Notes under the pieces: model-generated
Seen by the model: the letters and a program-made list of their open reading frames with translations, nothing else
Database searches by the model: none
Told to the model about the DNA's origin: nothing
Program-made: the position numbers and the translations under genes
DNA from: an uncultured Bacilli bacterium
Lineage (GTDB): Bacteria > Bacillota_I > Bacilli_A > RF39 > UBA660
Assembly (NCBI GenBank): GCA_934101495.1
Contig: CAKORG010000010.1
Coordinates: forward strand, 1-31,430
Reading direction: 5' to 3'
DNA: 31,430 nucleotides
In this document: one piece after another, positions 1 through 8,024 of the stretch
Numbering within the stretch: position 1 is the first letter of the stretch
How the letters are laid out: the number at the start of each line of letters is the position of its first letter

Positions 1-362
1 AATATTTCTGGATAACTTGTACTTTGTGTATAGCTGAAATTATTATCTGATATATTTAGATACAAATTATAATTATTAGTGGCACTATTTGTTTTATTAT
101 TTGCAGTTAGTTTTGCACTTGCATATGTATTTCCAGTTATGTTTCCTTTTCCACTTGCAAATGATGTTTGGTCTAAAGAAAAGTTTATAGCTGAACCTGT
201 TTCAAATGTAAAAGTATCTATGGTATTTGCATTTATTTTAATATCTGTTTGTGAGCCCTCACCTATTTGGGCTTGAAAGTAAGCATATGTTGCTGTCACT
301 ACAGTTAGTGCAAGTGCAACTAGTGCTACAATACTTATTATTTTTGTTTTTTGTTGTTCCAT
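1..362 (-). CDS. SipW/TasA-like secreted or surface protein, N-terminal part
   Basis: This gene runs off the left edge; about 120 N-terminal residues are visible. It starts at ATG 362 with a GGAGG site a few bases upstream. The protein opens with a short charged segment (MEQQKTK), then a hydrophobic stretch at about residues 8-25 ending in TATYAYF. That pattern is typical of SipW-dependent signal peptides of TasA/camelysin-like proteins. The rest is rich in Asn, Thr and Ser without Cys, as expected for an extracellular beta-rich or fibre-like protein. The family is assigned from the leader only. It is transcribed from a well-formed promoter about 130 bases upstream, so the mRNA has a long leader. 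It is divergent from the small HTH gene, which may regulate it. Confidence 0.7.
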   Translation of the reverse strand, partial: MEQQKTKIISIVALVALALTVVTATYAYFQAQIGEGSQTDIKINANTIDTFTFETGSAINFSLDQTSFASGKGNITGNTYASAKLTANNKTNSATNNYNLYLNISDNNFSYTQSTSYPEI

Positions 363-424
363 AATCATCCTCCTTATATAAATACAACCAAAAATAAATA
401 CACCGCTAATTATTAATTGAAATT

Positions 425-458
425 AACGTAAGTTTAACACTCGTAAGTTGCACAACTT
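425..458. promoter_or_regulatory. Leader repeats of the surface-protein gene
   Basis: Within the roughly 130-base leader of the surface gene there are two direct copies of CGTAAGTT (427-434 and 442-449, 15 bp apart). A dyad of AAGTTG and CAACTT (445-450 and 453-458) overlaps the second copy. They lie downstream of the promoter, so they could bind a protein or fold in the mRNA. No known regulator was recognised. Confidence 0.35.
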
Positions 459-493
459 ATTTCAACTTTAATAATTACATCTACTATTAATAG

Positions 494-522
494 ATTGTAA
501 CAAATATGTTTGTGTAAGTCAA
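494..522 (-). promoter_or_regulatory. SigA-type promoter of the surface-protein gene
   Basis: On the minus strand, -35 TTGACT (522-517) is followed after exactly 17 bases by -10 TACAAT (499-494). The -35 hexamer occupies the spacer of a perfect inverted repeat (508-531), so promoter and putative operator are superimposed. Confidence 0.65.
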
Positions 523-531
523 TACACAAAC
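508..531. promoter_or_regulatory. Putative operator: perfect 9-bp inverted repeat
   Basis: GTTTGTGTA (508-516) and TACACAAAC (523-531) are perfect inverted copies separated by 6 bases that form the -35 of the leftward promoter. The right arm also lies 20-odd bases upstream of the -10 of the rightward HTH gene. The arrangement suits a dimeric regulator that would block the surface gene. The neighbouring HTH protein is the obvious candidate, by position only. Confidence 0.5.
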
Positions 532-550
532 GAAAATATAATAAATTTAT

Positions 551-573
551 TTTGCTATAATTTTTTTGGTGAT
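551..573 (+). promoter_or_regulatory. Extended -10 promoter and GGTGAT ribosome site of the HTH gene
   Basis: TGCTATAAT (553-561) is an extended -10 motif with no good -35. GGTGAT (568-573) sits 4 bases before GTG 578 and matches the 5' half of the anti-Shine-Dalgarno complement. The same GGTGAT precedes the cyclophilin, cse60-like and DUF948-like genes here. Transcription would start at about 567-569, so the leader is almost nil. Confidence 0.5.
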
Positions 574-577
574 TAAA

Positions 578-793
578 GTGGAAATCAAAGCCCATAAATA
601 CAAAGGAAAAGACATATTAAAATTTATTCGTGAAAATACGAACCTTACTCAAAAAGAATTTGCAGAAAGTATTAATAAAACTAGAGATTGGCAAGCATCA
701 AATGAAATAGGAAGATGCCACTACTCAGTAGATGACCTAATAAAAATCGCCAACAAATATAATTTAGAAATAATCATTAAAGATAAAAAATAG
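578..793 (+). CDS. Small XRE/Cro-type helix-turn-helix protein
   Basis: A 71-residue protein starting at GTG 578, chosen because GGTGAT lies just upstream. Earlier in-frame TTG 566 and GTG 569 overlap that site. Residues about 8-65 show the helical pattern of a Cro/C1-type HTH (DILKFIRENTNLTQKEFAESI, shortened here, then a conserved-looking DLIKIANKYNLEI), with LTQKEFA as helix 2. There is no further domain, so it is a minimal DNA-binding protein. It is a single-gene unit between a promoter and a strong terminator, divergent from the surface-protein gene, whose -35 sits in a dyad. Control of that gene is a reasonable but untested inference. An antitoxin role is possible, but no toxin gene is adjacent. 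Confidence 0.7.
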   Translation: MEIKAHKYKGKDILKFIRENTNLTQKEFAESINKTRDWQASNEIGRCHYSVDDLIKIANKYNLEIIIKDKK

Positions 794-798
794 CATAA

Positions 799-828
799 AA
801 AAATCGTTCAACTTTAAGAACGATTTTT
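799..828. terminator. Bidirectional intrinsic terminator
   Basis: AAAAATCGTTC (799-809) and GAACGATTTTT (818-828) pair perfectly around an 8-base loop. The A/T ends serve as U-tracts in both directions, ending the HTH gene (+) and the operon at 836-4310 (-). Confidence 0.85.
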
Positions 829-835
829 AATTTAC

Positions 836-1561
836 TTATTTATTATTAAATTTAGCAACTAATGCATCAAACATGTTTTCACAAGCCTTTAAGAAAGCTT
901 CCTTATCAGCAGTAAAATCAACTGGTGTATCATTCACAGGTTCTGGAATTGGTTCAACACTAGGCATTGGTGTTACTTCAACTTCAGGCATAACCGGAGC
1001 TACAACTTGACTTTCTACTGGAGCACTTGGCATAACAGGTGCACTTGGGGCAGGATTAACATTTTGCATTTCCACTGGATTTACTACTTCACTTTGTGTC
1101 GGAGTAACTTCTGGTATTACAGGTCCAGCCATAGGTGTTACTTCTGGTGCACTCATAATTTCTTGATGAGCCGGAGCAACTTGAACTCCTGGTTCTACTG
1201 AAACATTTCCTAAAACAACTGGTTTATAATTATTTTTTAATGCTTCAAAAGATGCAACAGGAAGTGTAAGTTGTTTAAAGAACATATCTTCAGCATTAAT
1301 TGCTTCAGGTACACTAATATAATCAACTTGATTTCCAGAAATAATTAATCTTAAAGCTTCTTTAACACTATTCCATTCTGCATCAGGAATTAAACTAAGT
1401 GCATTATTAACAAGCTTAGATACCAAAATTATTGGAAGTCCCATTGTTCCATTCATTTCGTTATCAACAACAACATATTCTCCAATACCACTTTTAAAAG
1501 CAGTAACAAGTGGTTTTTCTAATACTCCACCAGACATAGTATTTATTTTCAATTTTTCCAT
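836..1561 (-). CDS. Unknown protein with Pro/Val/Glu-rich linker
   Basis: A 241-residue protein; AAGGAAGGGA lies upstream of ATG 1561. It has three parts. An N-terminal globular half (about 1-115) carries alternating hydrophobic segments and a SVKEALRLIISG helix. A linker (about 120-210) is dominated by Pro, Val, Glu, Met and Ser with repeated EVTP-, APV- and PMP-like units. A C-terminal amphipathic helix (about 213-241) contains EAFLKACENMFDALVAKF. There is no signal peptide or membrane segment, so it is probably cytoplasmic. It is the last gene of the minus operon and sits before the bidirectional terminator. I do not recognise the family. The layout of two folded ends joined by an extended linker resembles adaptor or scaffold proteins, which is only an analogy. 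Confidence 0.75.
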   Translation of the reverse strand: MEKLKINTMSGGVLEKPLVTAFKSGIGEYVVVDNEMNGTMGLPIILVSKLVNNALSLIPDAEWNSVKEALRLIISGNQVDYISVPEAINAEDMFFKQLTLPVASFEALKNNYKPVVLGNVSVEPGVQVAPAHQEIMSAPEVTPMAGPVIPEVTPTQSEVVNPVEMQNVNPAPSAPVMPSAPVESQVVAPVMPEVEVTPMPSVEPIPEPVNDTPVDFTADKEAFLKACENMFDALVAKFNNK

Positions 1562-1602
1562 ATTATTCTATCCCTTCCTTATTCTCTTTAAATTATACCA
1601 AA

Positions 1603-1878
1603 TTATTTTTTAATTTTCAATATAAAATATTTACAACCATAAGCACAATACTTTTCAATATAATCTTCAACCTTTTGAATATCATTTACTGGTTTAAAAT
1701 ATTTATTAGTTTTATCATTAAAGCCCTTAAGCCTTACTTTACCATATGCATAATCCCCTAAAATATAATCAAAATTATCATAATAATCAGTTATTTTGCC
1801 TTCCAAATCACTTATATCCAAGGCATCCTTTTCATTTTTAATAACTTCATATTTTTTATTATCAATAACAACTTCCAT
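1603..1878 (-). CDS. yutD: YutD-like (DUF1027) protein
   Basis: A 91-residue protein that aligns along its length with the Bacillus YutD family as I recall it. Shared marks are a KKYEVI opening, the central YDYI/FDYILGDYAYGKVRLKGF block and a C-terminal YIEKYCAYGCKYFILK, with the paired cysteines of the family. The length is typical. The biochemical role of YutD is not established. It has no signal peptide. Nine bases separate it from the upstream membrane protein and 41 from the next gene, consistent with one operon. In Bacillus, yutD and yunB lie near each other, so their pairing here looks like retained gene order. Confidence 0.8.
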   Translation of the reverse strand: MEVVIDNKKYEVIKNEKDALDISDLEGKITDYYDNFDYILGDYAYGKVRLKGFNDKTNKYFKPVNDIQKVEDYIEKYCAYGCKYFILKIKK

Positions 1879-1887
1879 AAAACCTCC

Positions 1888-2715
1888 CTATATAACCATA
1901 AACACCACAATACCAAGTATCATTAAAGCTGTACAAATAACACTAATAACTAAAAGTATATCAACATAACCATTCCCACTAGTAACTTTATTATTTTCTC
2001 TTTCTATAGCTTCAATAGCTTTATCAAGTAAATATTCTTTATTAATAGCATTTTCTCTAATTTTAAAATAATCATAAACTTGTGAATTGACTTTATCAAC
2101 ATCACTACTATCCATATTTTTAATATCATCAAAACTATAATTAAGTAGTTCATAAGCTTTTACATTCAAATAATGTTTTTCTTTAGGCAAAATAACTTTT
2201 ACGTTTTCTTTCATTTGAATTTTAAAATATCTATCAACTTCTAAAACATCACTAGCTTGTAAGAAGTTATATGATACTCTTAAAGGATTTTTAGAATATG
2301 GTGTATAAAGTAAATCATAAAATTCAATTACTTCAGCTTCAGTTAAATAAAAATTTAATTTCTTTTTTATCAACATATCCACAAGTTCTTTTTGAATAAT
2401 TATAAAGTATGGATTTTTATTTTTAACACTTCTCTTTTCATTTTCTTTTTCAAAATCTAAAAATAATTGTAAATTTGATAAGAATACTTCAACATCAGTT
2501 TTACTATAACCAAATTTACTTAAATTATCTTTTAAAAGTTCGGTATCATCCATAACTTTTGGGTTAACGATATCTAGTTCACTATAAATGGATACAAGGC
2601 TTCTTAAAACCACAACTAAGAAAGAGTTATATGTAACCCCTTGGATATTATCACTACTCTTTAAATAGTCATTAATTGCCTTAGTAAATGCTTCATTAAT
2701 AAACACTTTATCCAC
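1888..2715 (-). CDS. Unknown C-terminally anchored protein
   Basis: A 275-residue protein that is mostly helical and charged. A single hydrophobic segment sits at the extreme C-terminus (about 250-275, VDILLVISVICTALMILGIV). There is no N-terminal signal, so the bulk should face the cytoplasm, tail-anchored. An AIEAIERENNKV helix precedes the membrane segment. Starting at ATG 2715 places the gene 36 bases after yunB; it ends 9 bases before yutD. I do not recognise a family. Co-location with yunB and another C-tail-anchored protein upstream suggests a membrane-associated function, but nothing in the sequence identifies a reaction. Confidence 0.75.
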   Translation of the reverse strand: MDKVFINEAFTKAINDYLKSSDNIQGVTYNSFLVVVLRSLVSIYSELDIVNPKVMDDTELLKDNLSKFGYSKTDVEVFLSNLQLFLDFEKENEKRSVKNKNPYFIIIQKELVDMLIKKKLNFYLTEAEVIEFYDLLYTPYSKNPLRVSYNFLQASDVLEVDRYFKIQMKENVKVILPKEKHYLNVKAYELLNYSFDDIKNMDSSDVDKVNSQVYDYFKIRENAINKEYLLDKAIEAIERENNKVTSGNGYVDILLVISVICTALMILGIVVFMVI

Positions 2716-2751
2716 TATATCTTCACCCTATAATAGATTATAACACATATT

Positions 2752-3477
2752 TTATTCAATTGGAATAGAAAAATTGTTGCTTTTACTCTGAATTAATCCA
2801 CCATAAAATTCAGGTACTCTTCCATTAATAACAGTTGATGCTATTAATACATCATAATCAATTTTATTTGTTTTCTCACTTACTGGACTTATCAAATCAG
2901 TTTTAAGCTCAACAGTAACATAAATTTCCACTAAAGCATTATTAATACCATAATCAGTAATTTTAGTTTTAATATTTGTAAGAATAGAACCAACAAAATT
3001 AACTGGAACATATACACTTGGCCCCAAATTAGAAAGAAACATACTAAAGCTTCCTGTAAAAAATGGCATTTTAAGAGCAATCCCTTTACCACCAGAAATA
3101 ATATTTCTCGACTTTACACTTTTATTACCAAATTCTAAATCACTAATTGCTGTTTCCAGTTCTTGCGTCACAACATCAAGTGCATAATAAGCATGGTCCA
3201 TATCATAAGAAACATAAAGTATTTCCCCATCTTTATTTTTATTAATCACAATAATATCTTTCATAACATCATCTTTTAATAAATCAAAATTAATATTATT
3301 ACTTAAAAAGCCTTCCATAAACTCATTTAACTTTATAAATGCTACATCTAATAGCTTATCACTTGTAATTTTACTATATAAATTAAAAAGAATATATGTA
3401 AAAAAAAATATCAAAGCTACAACTACATATATAACTTTAGATATTTTTAAATTTTTTCTTTTCTTAAATCTTTTCAT
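2752..3477 (-). CDS. yunB: Sporulation protein YunB
   Basis: A 241-residue protein with one N-terminal membrane segment (about 14-36) after a KRFKKRKNLK cytoplasmic start; the remainder is extracytoplasmic. The YunB signature is clear: an IVINKNKDGEILYVSYDMD region, a LSNLGPSVYVPVNFVGSILT block and KTKITDYGINNALVEIYVTV, followed by a VINGRVPEFYGG tail. In Bacillus subtilis yunB is a mother-cell gene needed for proper spore formation; its molecular activity is unknown. Length is close to the family norm. It lies 14 bases after the acidic membrane protein and belongs to the five-gene operon with yutD. Its presence argues that this lineage sporulates or lost the ability recently. Confidence 0.85.
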   Translation of the reverse strand: MKRFKKRKNLKISKVIYVVVALIFFFTYILFNLYSKITSDKLLDVAFIKLNEFMEGFLSNNINFDLLKDDVMKDIIVINKNKDGEILYVSYDMDHAYYALDVVTQELETAISDLEFGNKSVKSRNIISGGKGIALKMPFFTGSFSMFLSNLGPSVYVPVNFVGSILTNIKTKITDYGINNALVEIYVTVELKTDLISPVSEKTNKIDYDVLIASTVINGRVPEFYGGLIQSKSNNFSIPIE

Positions 3478-3491
3478 ATTAAATAATATGA

Positions 3492-4310
3492 TTACATAAA
3501 TGATTTTATAAACAAAAATAAACCAACTAAAAATACAATTATTACTAGAGCAATTAATATTTTAATGCCCACACCAACTTTATCATCTTCCACAAAATCA
3601 TTTTCATCTTCAAAATCTTTTTTCTTAAACAAATCACTTGTATAAAATGAATTATCTAATGTTTCTTTTTTATTATTCTCTTTATTTAAATTTTCTTTTT
3701 CCTTCTCTTTTTCTTTTATTTCAGTAATTGTTGTAACACTAGTTTCCATACTTTCATAAACTTGTGTATCATCATCACCCTTTAAATCAGTTAAAATATC
3801 TAAAGGATCAACAGCTTTTTCTTCTTTTTTCTTTGCCTCATTAATAGTAATTGTATTAATCAAATTCATTAAATTTTCTTCTGGATTTAAACTTTTTTCT
3901 TCCTTTTCTTCAGGTTCTTCAATATTCAAATTATTTAAAATATCATACTGAGTATTTCTAAGTTTCTTAGCCCTAACTTCTTCATAAGTTTCTACTTTTT
4001 CATCTTTAGCTTTTTCTAATACTTTAGTCAAATCATATTCTTTAGTATCTTCCTTATCAAGTCTACTTACTTCTTCGCTAGGTTCAACCCTTATACTTCT
4101 TCTCTGAGGTCTATCGTTATATCTTTTATCAAGAATTTTCTTTATTTGTTCAACATCAATTTCTCTTTCTTGATTACCAATCACTGTAGCATTACTATGC
4201 ACATTAAAATTATCAAGTTCACTATCATTAATTTGTTTATATAACTCACTATTTTTAGATACCCTTGACATTTTATCACTTTCATTATATTTATTAATTC
4301 TTGTGTCCAT
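3492..4310 (-). CDS. Acidic C-tail-anchored protein of unknown function
   Basis: A 272-residue protein. The start is placed at ATG 4310 (MDTRINKYNESDKMSRV) because GAGGTAG lies about 8 bases upstream; an in-frame ATG at 4331 has no ribosome site. The sequence is highly charged and low in complexity, with long Glu/Lys runs (EKEKEKENLNKENNKK), and is probably largely disordered or coiled coil. It ends in one membrane segment (about 250-270, GIKILIALVIIVFLVGLFLF). It is the first gene of the operon running to 836. I do not recognise a family. The architecture recalls the acidic protein at 25504-26421, which lacks the membrane helix, but I see no clear homology. Confidence 0.7.
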   Translation of the reverse strand: MDTRINKYNESDKMSRVSKNSELYKQINDSELDNFNVHSNATVIGNQEREIDVEQIKKILDKRYNDRPQRRSIRVEPSEEVSRLDKEDTKEYDLTKVLEKAKDEKVETYEEVRAKKLRNTQYDILNNLNIEEPEEKEEKSLNPEENLMNLINTITINEAKKKEEKAVDPLDILTDLKGDDDTQVYESMETSVTTITEIKEKEKEKENLNKENNKKETLDNSFYTSDLFKKKDFEDENDFVEDDKVGVGIKILIALVIIVFLVGLFLFIKSFM

Positions 4311-4367
4311 ATGCACTACCTCTATAATCATGATATCATATTTAAATATTTTTTTAAAGGCTAATAA

Positions 4368-4396
4368 TTGATTTTTTTTAAACTTTTTATTATAAT
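4368..4396 (+). promoter_or_regulatory. Promoter of the ferredoxin gene
   Basis: TTGATT (4368-4373), a 17-base spacer and TATAAT (4391-4396) form a near-consensus SigA-type promoter, with AAAGGAGG at 4401-4408 and ATG at 4413. Confidence 0.75.
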
Positions 4397-4412
4397 TAGA
4401 AAAGGAGGATAC

Positions 4413-4601
4413 ATGGAAAAGTTAAACGTAAATGAAAATTGCATCGGCTGTGGAATGTGTGTTGCTATTGACCCAGAACACTTTGAAATAGTTGATGGCC
4501 TATCAAAAGCTACAAATAGTGATAATTTAGATAGCAAAGACTTAGAAAATGCTATAGCATCTTGCCCAGTTGCTGCGATTGAAAAAACTGAAGAAAATTA
4601 A
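4413..4601 (+). CDS. fer: Ferredoxin, single [4Fe-4S] cluster
   Basis: A 62-residue cytoplasmic electron carrier. ATG 4413 is preceded by a near-perfect AAAGGAGG site, so the upstream in-frame extension is untranslated. CIGCGMC (residues 9-15) supplies three ligands and CPVA (about 50-53) the fourth, the arrangement of a one-cluster ferredoxin of the Bacillus Fer type. The protein is acidic (VDGLSKATNSDNLD), as usual for a low-potential carrier. It is monocistronic, between its own promoter and a terminator shared with the convergent kinase gene. Its redox partners are not visible in the window. Confidence 0.9.
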   Translation: MEKLNVNENCIGCGMCVAIDPEHFEIVDGLSKATNSDNLDSKDLENAIASCPVAAIEKTEEN

Positions 4602-4631
4602 AAAATGCTAAGTAATCAAACTTAACATTTT
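4602..4631. terminator. Bidirectional terminator between ferredoxin and kinase
   Basis: AAAATGCTAAG (4602-4612) and CTTAACATTTT (4621-4631) pair with a single C/A mismatch across an 8-base loop. T-rich flanks on both strands suit termination of both convergent transcripts. The right arm ends just before the kinase stop codon. Confidence 0.75.
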
Positions 4632-4632
4632 T

Positions 4633-6141
4633 TTAATTATCACTTATAACAACTTCTGGCACATCTTCCCATATATTATCTTTATGATTTTTATGAAAAT
4701 AATTAACTTTTACTTCATCTTCATTATCTCTTTCATCTCCGATTTCTTGAGGCACAACCACTTCAAATACAGAGCCTTCTTTTTCTTTACTAGTAACTTT
4801 AATTTTACCTTTCATCATATCTACCAAAGCCTTTGTAATCGCAAGCCCAAGTCCAGTACCTGCAACATCAGAATTAACAATAGTATCTAGCCTTTCAAAT
4901 TTAGTAAATAGCTTATTAATATTTTCTTCACTTATACCTTTGCCAGTATCACTAACTTTAATAATTAAATCACATTTATCATCCATTTTGTTTTTAACAT
5001 CAACATATAAACTAACACTTCCATTATCAGTATATTTAAAAGCATTAGACAAAAGATTATTAATAATTTCTTTTATACGTACTTTATCACCAATTAAAAT
5101 ATATGGAACATTTTTATCAATTTTCAAATCAAATACAATTTCTTTATTCTTAATTTTTGAATTTGTTACTTTTATAACTTTATCAACTTCTTCTCTAATA
5201 TTATAAGGTACACATTCTAATTCAATTTTTTCACTTTCAATAGCATTAATATCTAAAACATTTCCTACTATTTCATTTAAAGTTTGTGAAGCTACTTCAA
5301 TATCTTGAATATCTAAAGCTACTTCAGCTGGCAACTTTTCTTTATACATCATCATGTCCTCAGACAAACCAACAATAGCATTTAAAGGAGTTCTTACCTC
5401 ATGAGACATACTCGATAAAAATTCACTTTTTATTCTATTAGCCCTTTCAGCTTGTTCTTTTGCTAAAATAACTGTATTTAGCATTTTAGCATCTGGGTTT
5501 TCAATTGTAAAATACATAACAACACATATAAAGGTTTCAACATAAGTAAGTAATAAAACTTGCGGAAACTTTAGCTGCATAATAATAGCAATTGTACCAA
5601 TAATAAGTAAAATCCAAACTGGCAAATATTTCTTATTTAAAACGTTTTTATAATTTTTGCATAATATTAAAATAATCATAAAAATTATAATTCCACATAT
5701 TAAATAAGCAAAATTTACACTAGCTCCAGTTGTATATCTTGTTTGAAAATCATTTTCAACAACTAATTTAATTGGTAAAATATAAGTTACTAAAATAACT
5801 AAAATACTAATAATAATCAATACCTTATCCCATAACCTATATCTTTTAATTCTTTTTTTCTCTGAAATTCTATAAACATAATACATAAATAGAGCAGTCC
5901 ATGTTAACAGATATACCAAATATGTCTTAAAGAAAAAATCAGCCACAAATTTATAATCATTATAAATAAACGCTCCCACTGTACAAAGTAATTCTAAAAT
6001 TAAGCCAATAAAATTAAGATCTATTAAAATGCTATAAATTCTAGTTTCATAATTATCAATATGTCCTTTTTTATAAAATAACACAATTATTAAAATTGAA
6101 AAAGGAATAGCACAAATTGGAAAAAATAATCCACTATTCAC
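4633..6141 (-). CDS. Seven-TM membrane histidine kinase (no adjacent response regulator)
   Basis: About 502 residues. I place the start at GTG 6141 because AGGTGGTGA lies just upstream; GTG 6153 has no site. The N-terminal 215 residues form about seven hydrophobic helices without a large extracellular loop, so the sensor is within or next to the membrane. The kinase core follows: an H-box (SSMSHEVRTPLNAIVG, His at about 247), N-box (NNLLSNAFKYTDNG), G1 (DTGKGIS) and G2 (GTGLGLAI). All catalytic motifs look intact. A charged tail of about 35 residues follows the ATPase domain. The gene is 25 bases after an AMP-forming ligase, probably one transcript, and no response regulator is next to it. 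The signal is unknown. Confidence 0.85.
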   Translation of the reverse strand: MNSGLFFPICAIPFSILIIVLFYKKGHIDNYETRIYSILIDLNFIGLILELLCTVGAFIYNDYKFVADFFFKTYLVYLLTWTALFMYYVYRISEKKRIKRYRLWDKVLIIISILVILVTYILPIKLVVENDFQTRYTTGASVNFAYLICGIIIFMIILILCKNYKNVLNKKYLPVWILLIIGTIAIIMQLKFPQVLLLTYVETFICVVMYFTIENPDAKMLNTVILAKEQAERANRIKSEFLSSMSHEVRTPLNAIVGLSEDMMMYKEKLPAEVALDIQDIEVASQTLNEIVGNVLDINAIESEKIELECVPYNIREEVDKVIKVTNSKIKNKEIVFDLKIDKNVPYILIGDKVRIKEIINNLLSNAFKYTDNGSVSLYVDVKNKMDDKCDLIIKVSDTGKGISEENINKLFTKFERLDTIVNSDVAGTGLGLAITKALVDMMKGKIKVTSKEKEGSVFEVVVPQEIGDERDNEDEVKVNYFHKNHKDNIWEDVPEVVISDN

Positions 6142-6166
6142 ATCAGTCACCACCTATTTTATTCTT

Positions 6167-7930
6167 TTACTTTTTTCTTATTAGTTTTATATTTCTATTT
6201 TGTTCTAATTTTTCTTTTGCATCTTTTTCTAAAATCTTATAATCAATTTTTTCAGAACTTTTTATTCTTGGAAGTTCACTAACAAATTCAATATATGTAG
6301 GTACTTCATAAGATTTCAATTGTGTTGTTCTATCATTTGCAACAACAGTTGGCAAATAACAAAGCTCACTTATTTGTTTTATCATTTCATCACTAGGTTC
6401 ATAACCATCATTTAATACGATATATGCCTTATTAACATACAATTCATTTTCATCACTAACTTTTACAACAGCACAATCTTTTACACATTTAAATGACGAT
6501 ATTATATTCTGAACATTATCACAATAAACCTTATTTAAAGATGACATAATGTAAAACCTTGATGTTCTACCAGTCGGTGTAAAATAGCCATCTTCATCTA
6601 TATATCCCATTGTTCCTGTATTATAATATTCTGTGCCATTTATATTTATTTTAACTTCATTAGTTAGTTCTTCATTTTTATAATATTCTTTAAAAACGTG
6701 TTTACCAGATACTAAAAGCAAACCTTCTTCGTTATACTTTCTTTCTTCAAAAGTTTCTGGATTAACTACCATTACTCTAGTTCCCACCAATAATTTACCA
6801 GCAGTCTCCGGTTTAGATGGAACTCCAATTGGAGTTGAGCCAATACTTACAGTTTCAGCATTACCAAATCCATTTCCAAGTTCTACATTTGCTCCATGAG
6901 ATTTAAAAAATTCTATTCCTCTTTTATAATGCTGAGGTGTTAAAAAATCTCCCCCAGAAATAAAATGTGTAACAGATGATAAATCTAGATTTTCATCAAC
7001 ATTTTTCATAGTTAAATCAAGAAGTGCTGGACTTCCAAAAACTATACTAGGATTTTTTCTATAATAATAGTTTATAGTATCTTTACTAATATCTGGAGCA
7101 AGTATAGCTTCTTTTCCCCAAAGTAAAGTTGTAAGTGCTGAAGTTACCAAACCATAGGGATACGAAAATGGTACACAAGTAAGTGTCTTAGGGCCAGTAA
7201 TATTTTCCGTATGACTAGTATTTTTAGCATAAATTTCTGCAGCTAAAATATTTTCATTAGTTAATACTACAGACTTAGGTTTACCAGTTGAACCACTTGT
7301 AAACAAAATTACTGCATCTTCTTTTCCAGCATGTAGCTTTTCAAATTTTATTTTTCTAAATTTTGCAATGCTACCAAGTGAACTAAAATCCAATTTTTCT
7401 TCATATGTTGTTATTTTAAAATTACCAGATAAATCTAAACTATTAACTTTACTTTTATCTAAAGTTATAATATATTTCACTTTTGTATTTTCTTTTATTT
7501 TTTTATTTTCTAACAAAGTGCTATCAAAATTAACAAAAATTGGAGTTTCAAATTCATTTAAATAATAACAAATATCTTCAACACTAGCTTTTGCATCTAT
7601 AAAAGTCGTAATAGCACCAATTCTATTACAAGCCAAAAACACTACAAGTGCTTGATAAAAATTTGGCATACAAACCGAAATAATTTCCCCTTTTTTAACT
7701 CCAAGTTCTTTTAATGCTAATGAAACTGTAACGGCATCATCAAGTATTTTGCCATAACTTGCATTCAAATCAAAACAATTAACAGCACATTTGTCCATAT
7801 AAAATGCACTTAATAATTTTATTGTTGTATAAATATTAGCATTTGGTATTAATGGATTTTTCTCAAAAAATGTTGAATCCATACTTTGTGGCAAATCAAT
7901 TGATGCATATCCAGTTTTATTTTGTCTCAT
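6167..7930 (-). CDS. AMP-forming acyl/aryl ligase (ANL superfamily)
   Basis: About 587 residues. ATG 7930 is chosen because TAGGAG precedes it; an upstream in-frame GTG (7963) lacks a site. ANL motifs are in order: LFTSGSTGKPKSVVLTNENI, the A3 phosphate-binding loop (about 209-228); NGFGNAET, A5 (about 353); NTGTMGYIDEDGYF with GRTSRF, A7/A8 (about 437-459); and a C-terminal PRIKSSEKIDYKIL holding the A10 lysine. It should adenylate a carboxylate and pass it to a thiol. Substrate cannot be read from the sequence: fatty acid, aryl acid and D-alanine-like substrates are all possible. No carrier protein or condensing domain is adjacent. It is cytoplasmic. Being co-transcribed with a membrane histidine kinase is unusual. 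Confidence 0.85.
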   Translation of the reverse strand: MRQNKTGYASIDLPQSMDSTFFEKNPLIPNANIYTTIKLLSAFYMDKCAVNCFDLNASYGKILDDAVTVSLALKELGVKKGEIISVCMPNFYQALVVFLACNRIGAITTFIDAKASVEDICYYLNEFETPIFVNFDSTLLENKKIKENTKVKYIITLDKSKVNSLDLSGNFKITTYEEKLDFSSLGSIAKFRKIKFEKLHAGKEDAVILFTSGSTGKPKSVVLTNENILAAEIYAKNTSHTENITGPKTLTCVPFSYPYGLVTSALTTLLWGKEAILAPDISKDTINYYYRKNPSIVFGSPALLDLTMKNVDENLDLSSVTHFISGGDFLTPQHYKRGIEFFKSHGANVELGNGFGNAETVSIGSTPIGVPSKPETAGKLLVGTRVMVVNPETFEERKYNEEGLLLVSGKHVFKEYYKNEELTNEVKININGTEYYNTGTMGYIDEDGYFTPTGRTSRFYIMSSLNKVYCDNVQNIISSFKCVKDCAVVKVSDENELYVNKAYIVLNDGYEPSDEMIKQISELCYLPTVVANDRTTQLKSYEVPTYIEFVSELPRIKSSEKIDYKILEKDAKEKLEQNRNIKLIRKK

Positions 7931-7953
7931 AGTTTCTTCATCTCCTAAGACAT

Positions 7954-7982
7954 ATTTTAACACACAGAATTAATTTGCACAA
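7954..7982 (-). promoter_or_regulatory. Probable promoter of the ligase-kinase operon
   Basis: Minus-strand TTGTGC (7982-7977), 17 bases, TAAAAT (7959-7954), about 24 bases before ATG 7930. The -35 is imperfect. Confidence 0.4.
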
Positions 7983-8024
7983 GCAAAATTACAGCTAATA
8001 CTAAAAAAAATCAAGTAAATTAAC

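Noticed and set aside
1007..1201. 64-residue plus-strand frame in the Pro/Val-rich linker region
   Set aside because: Antisense of a repetitive coding region, with no start signals.
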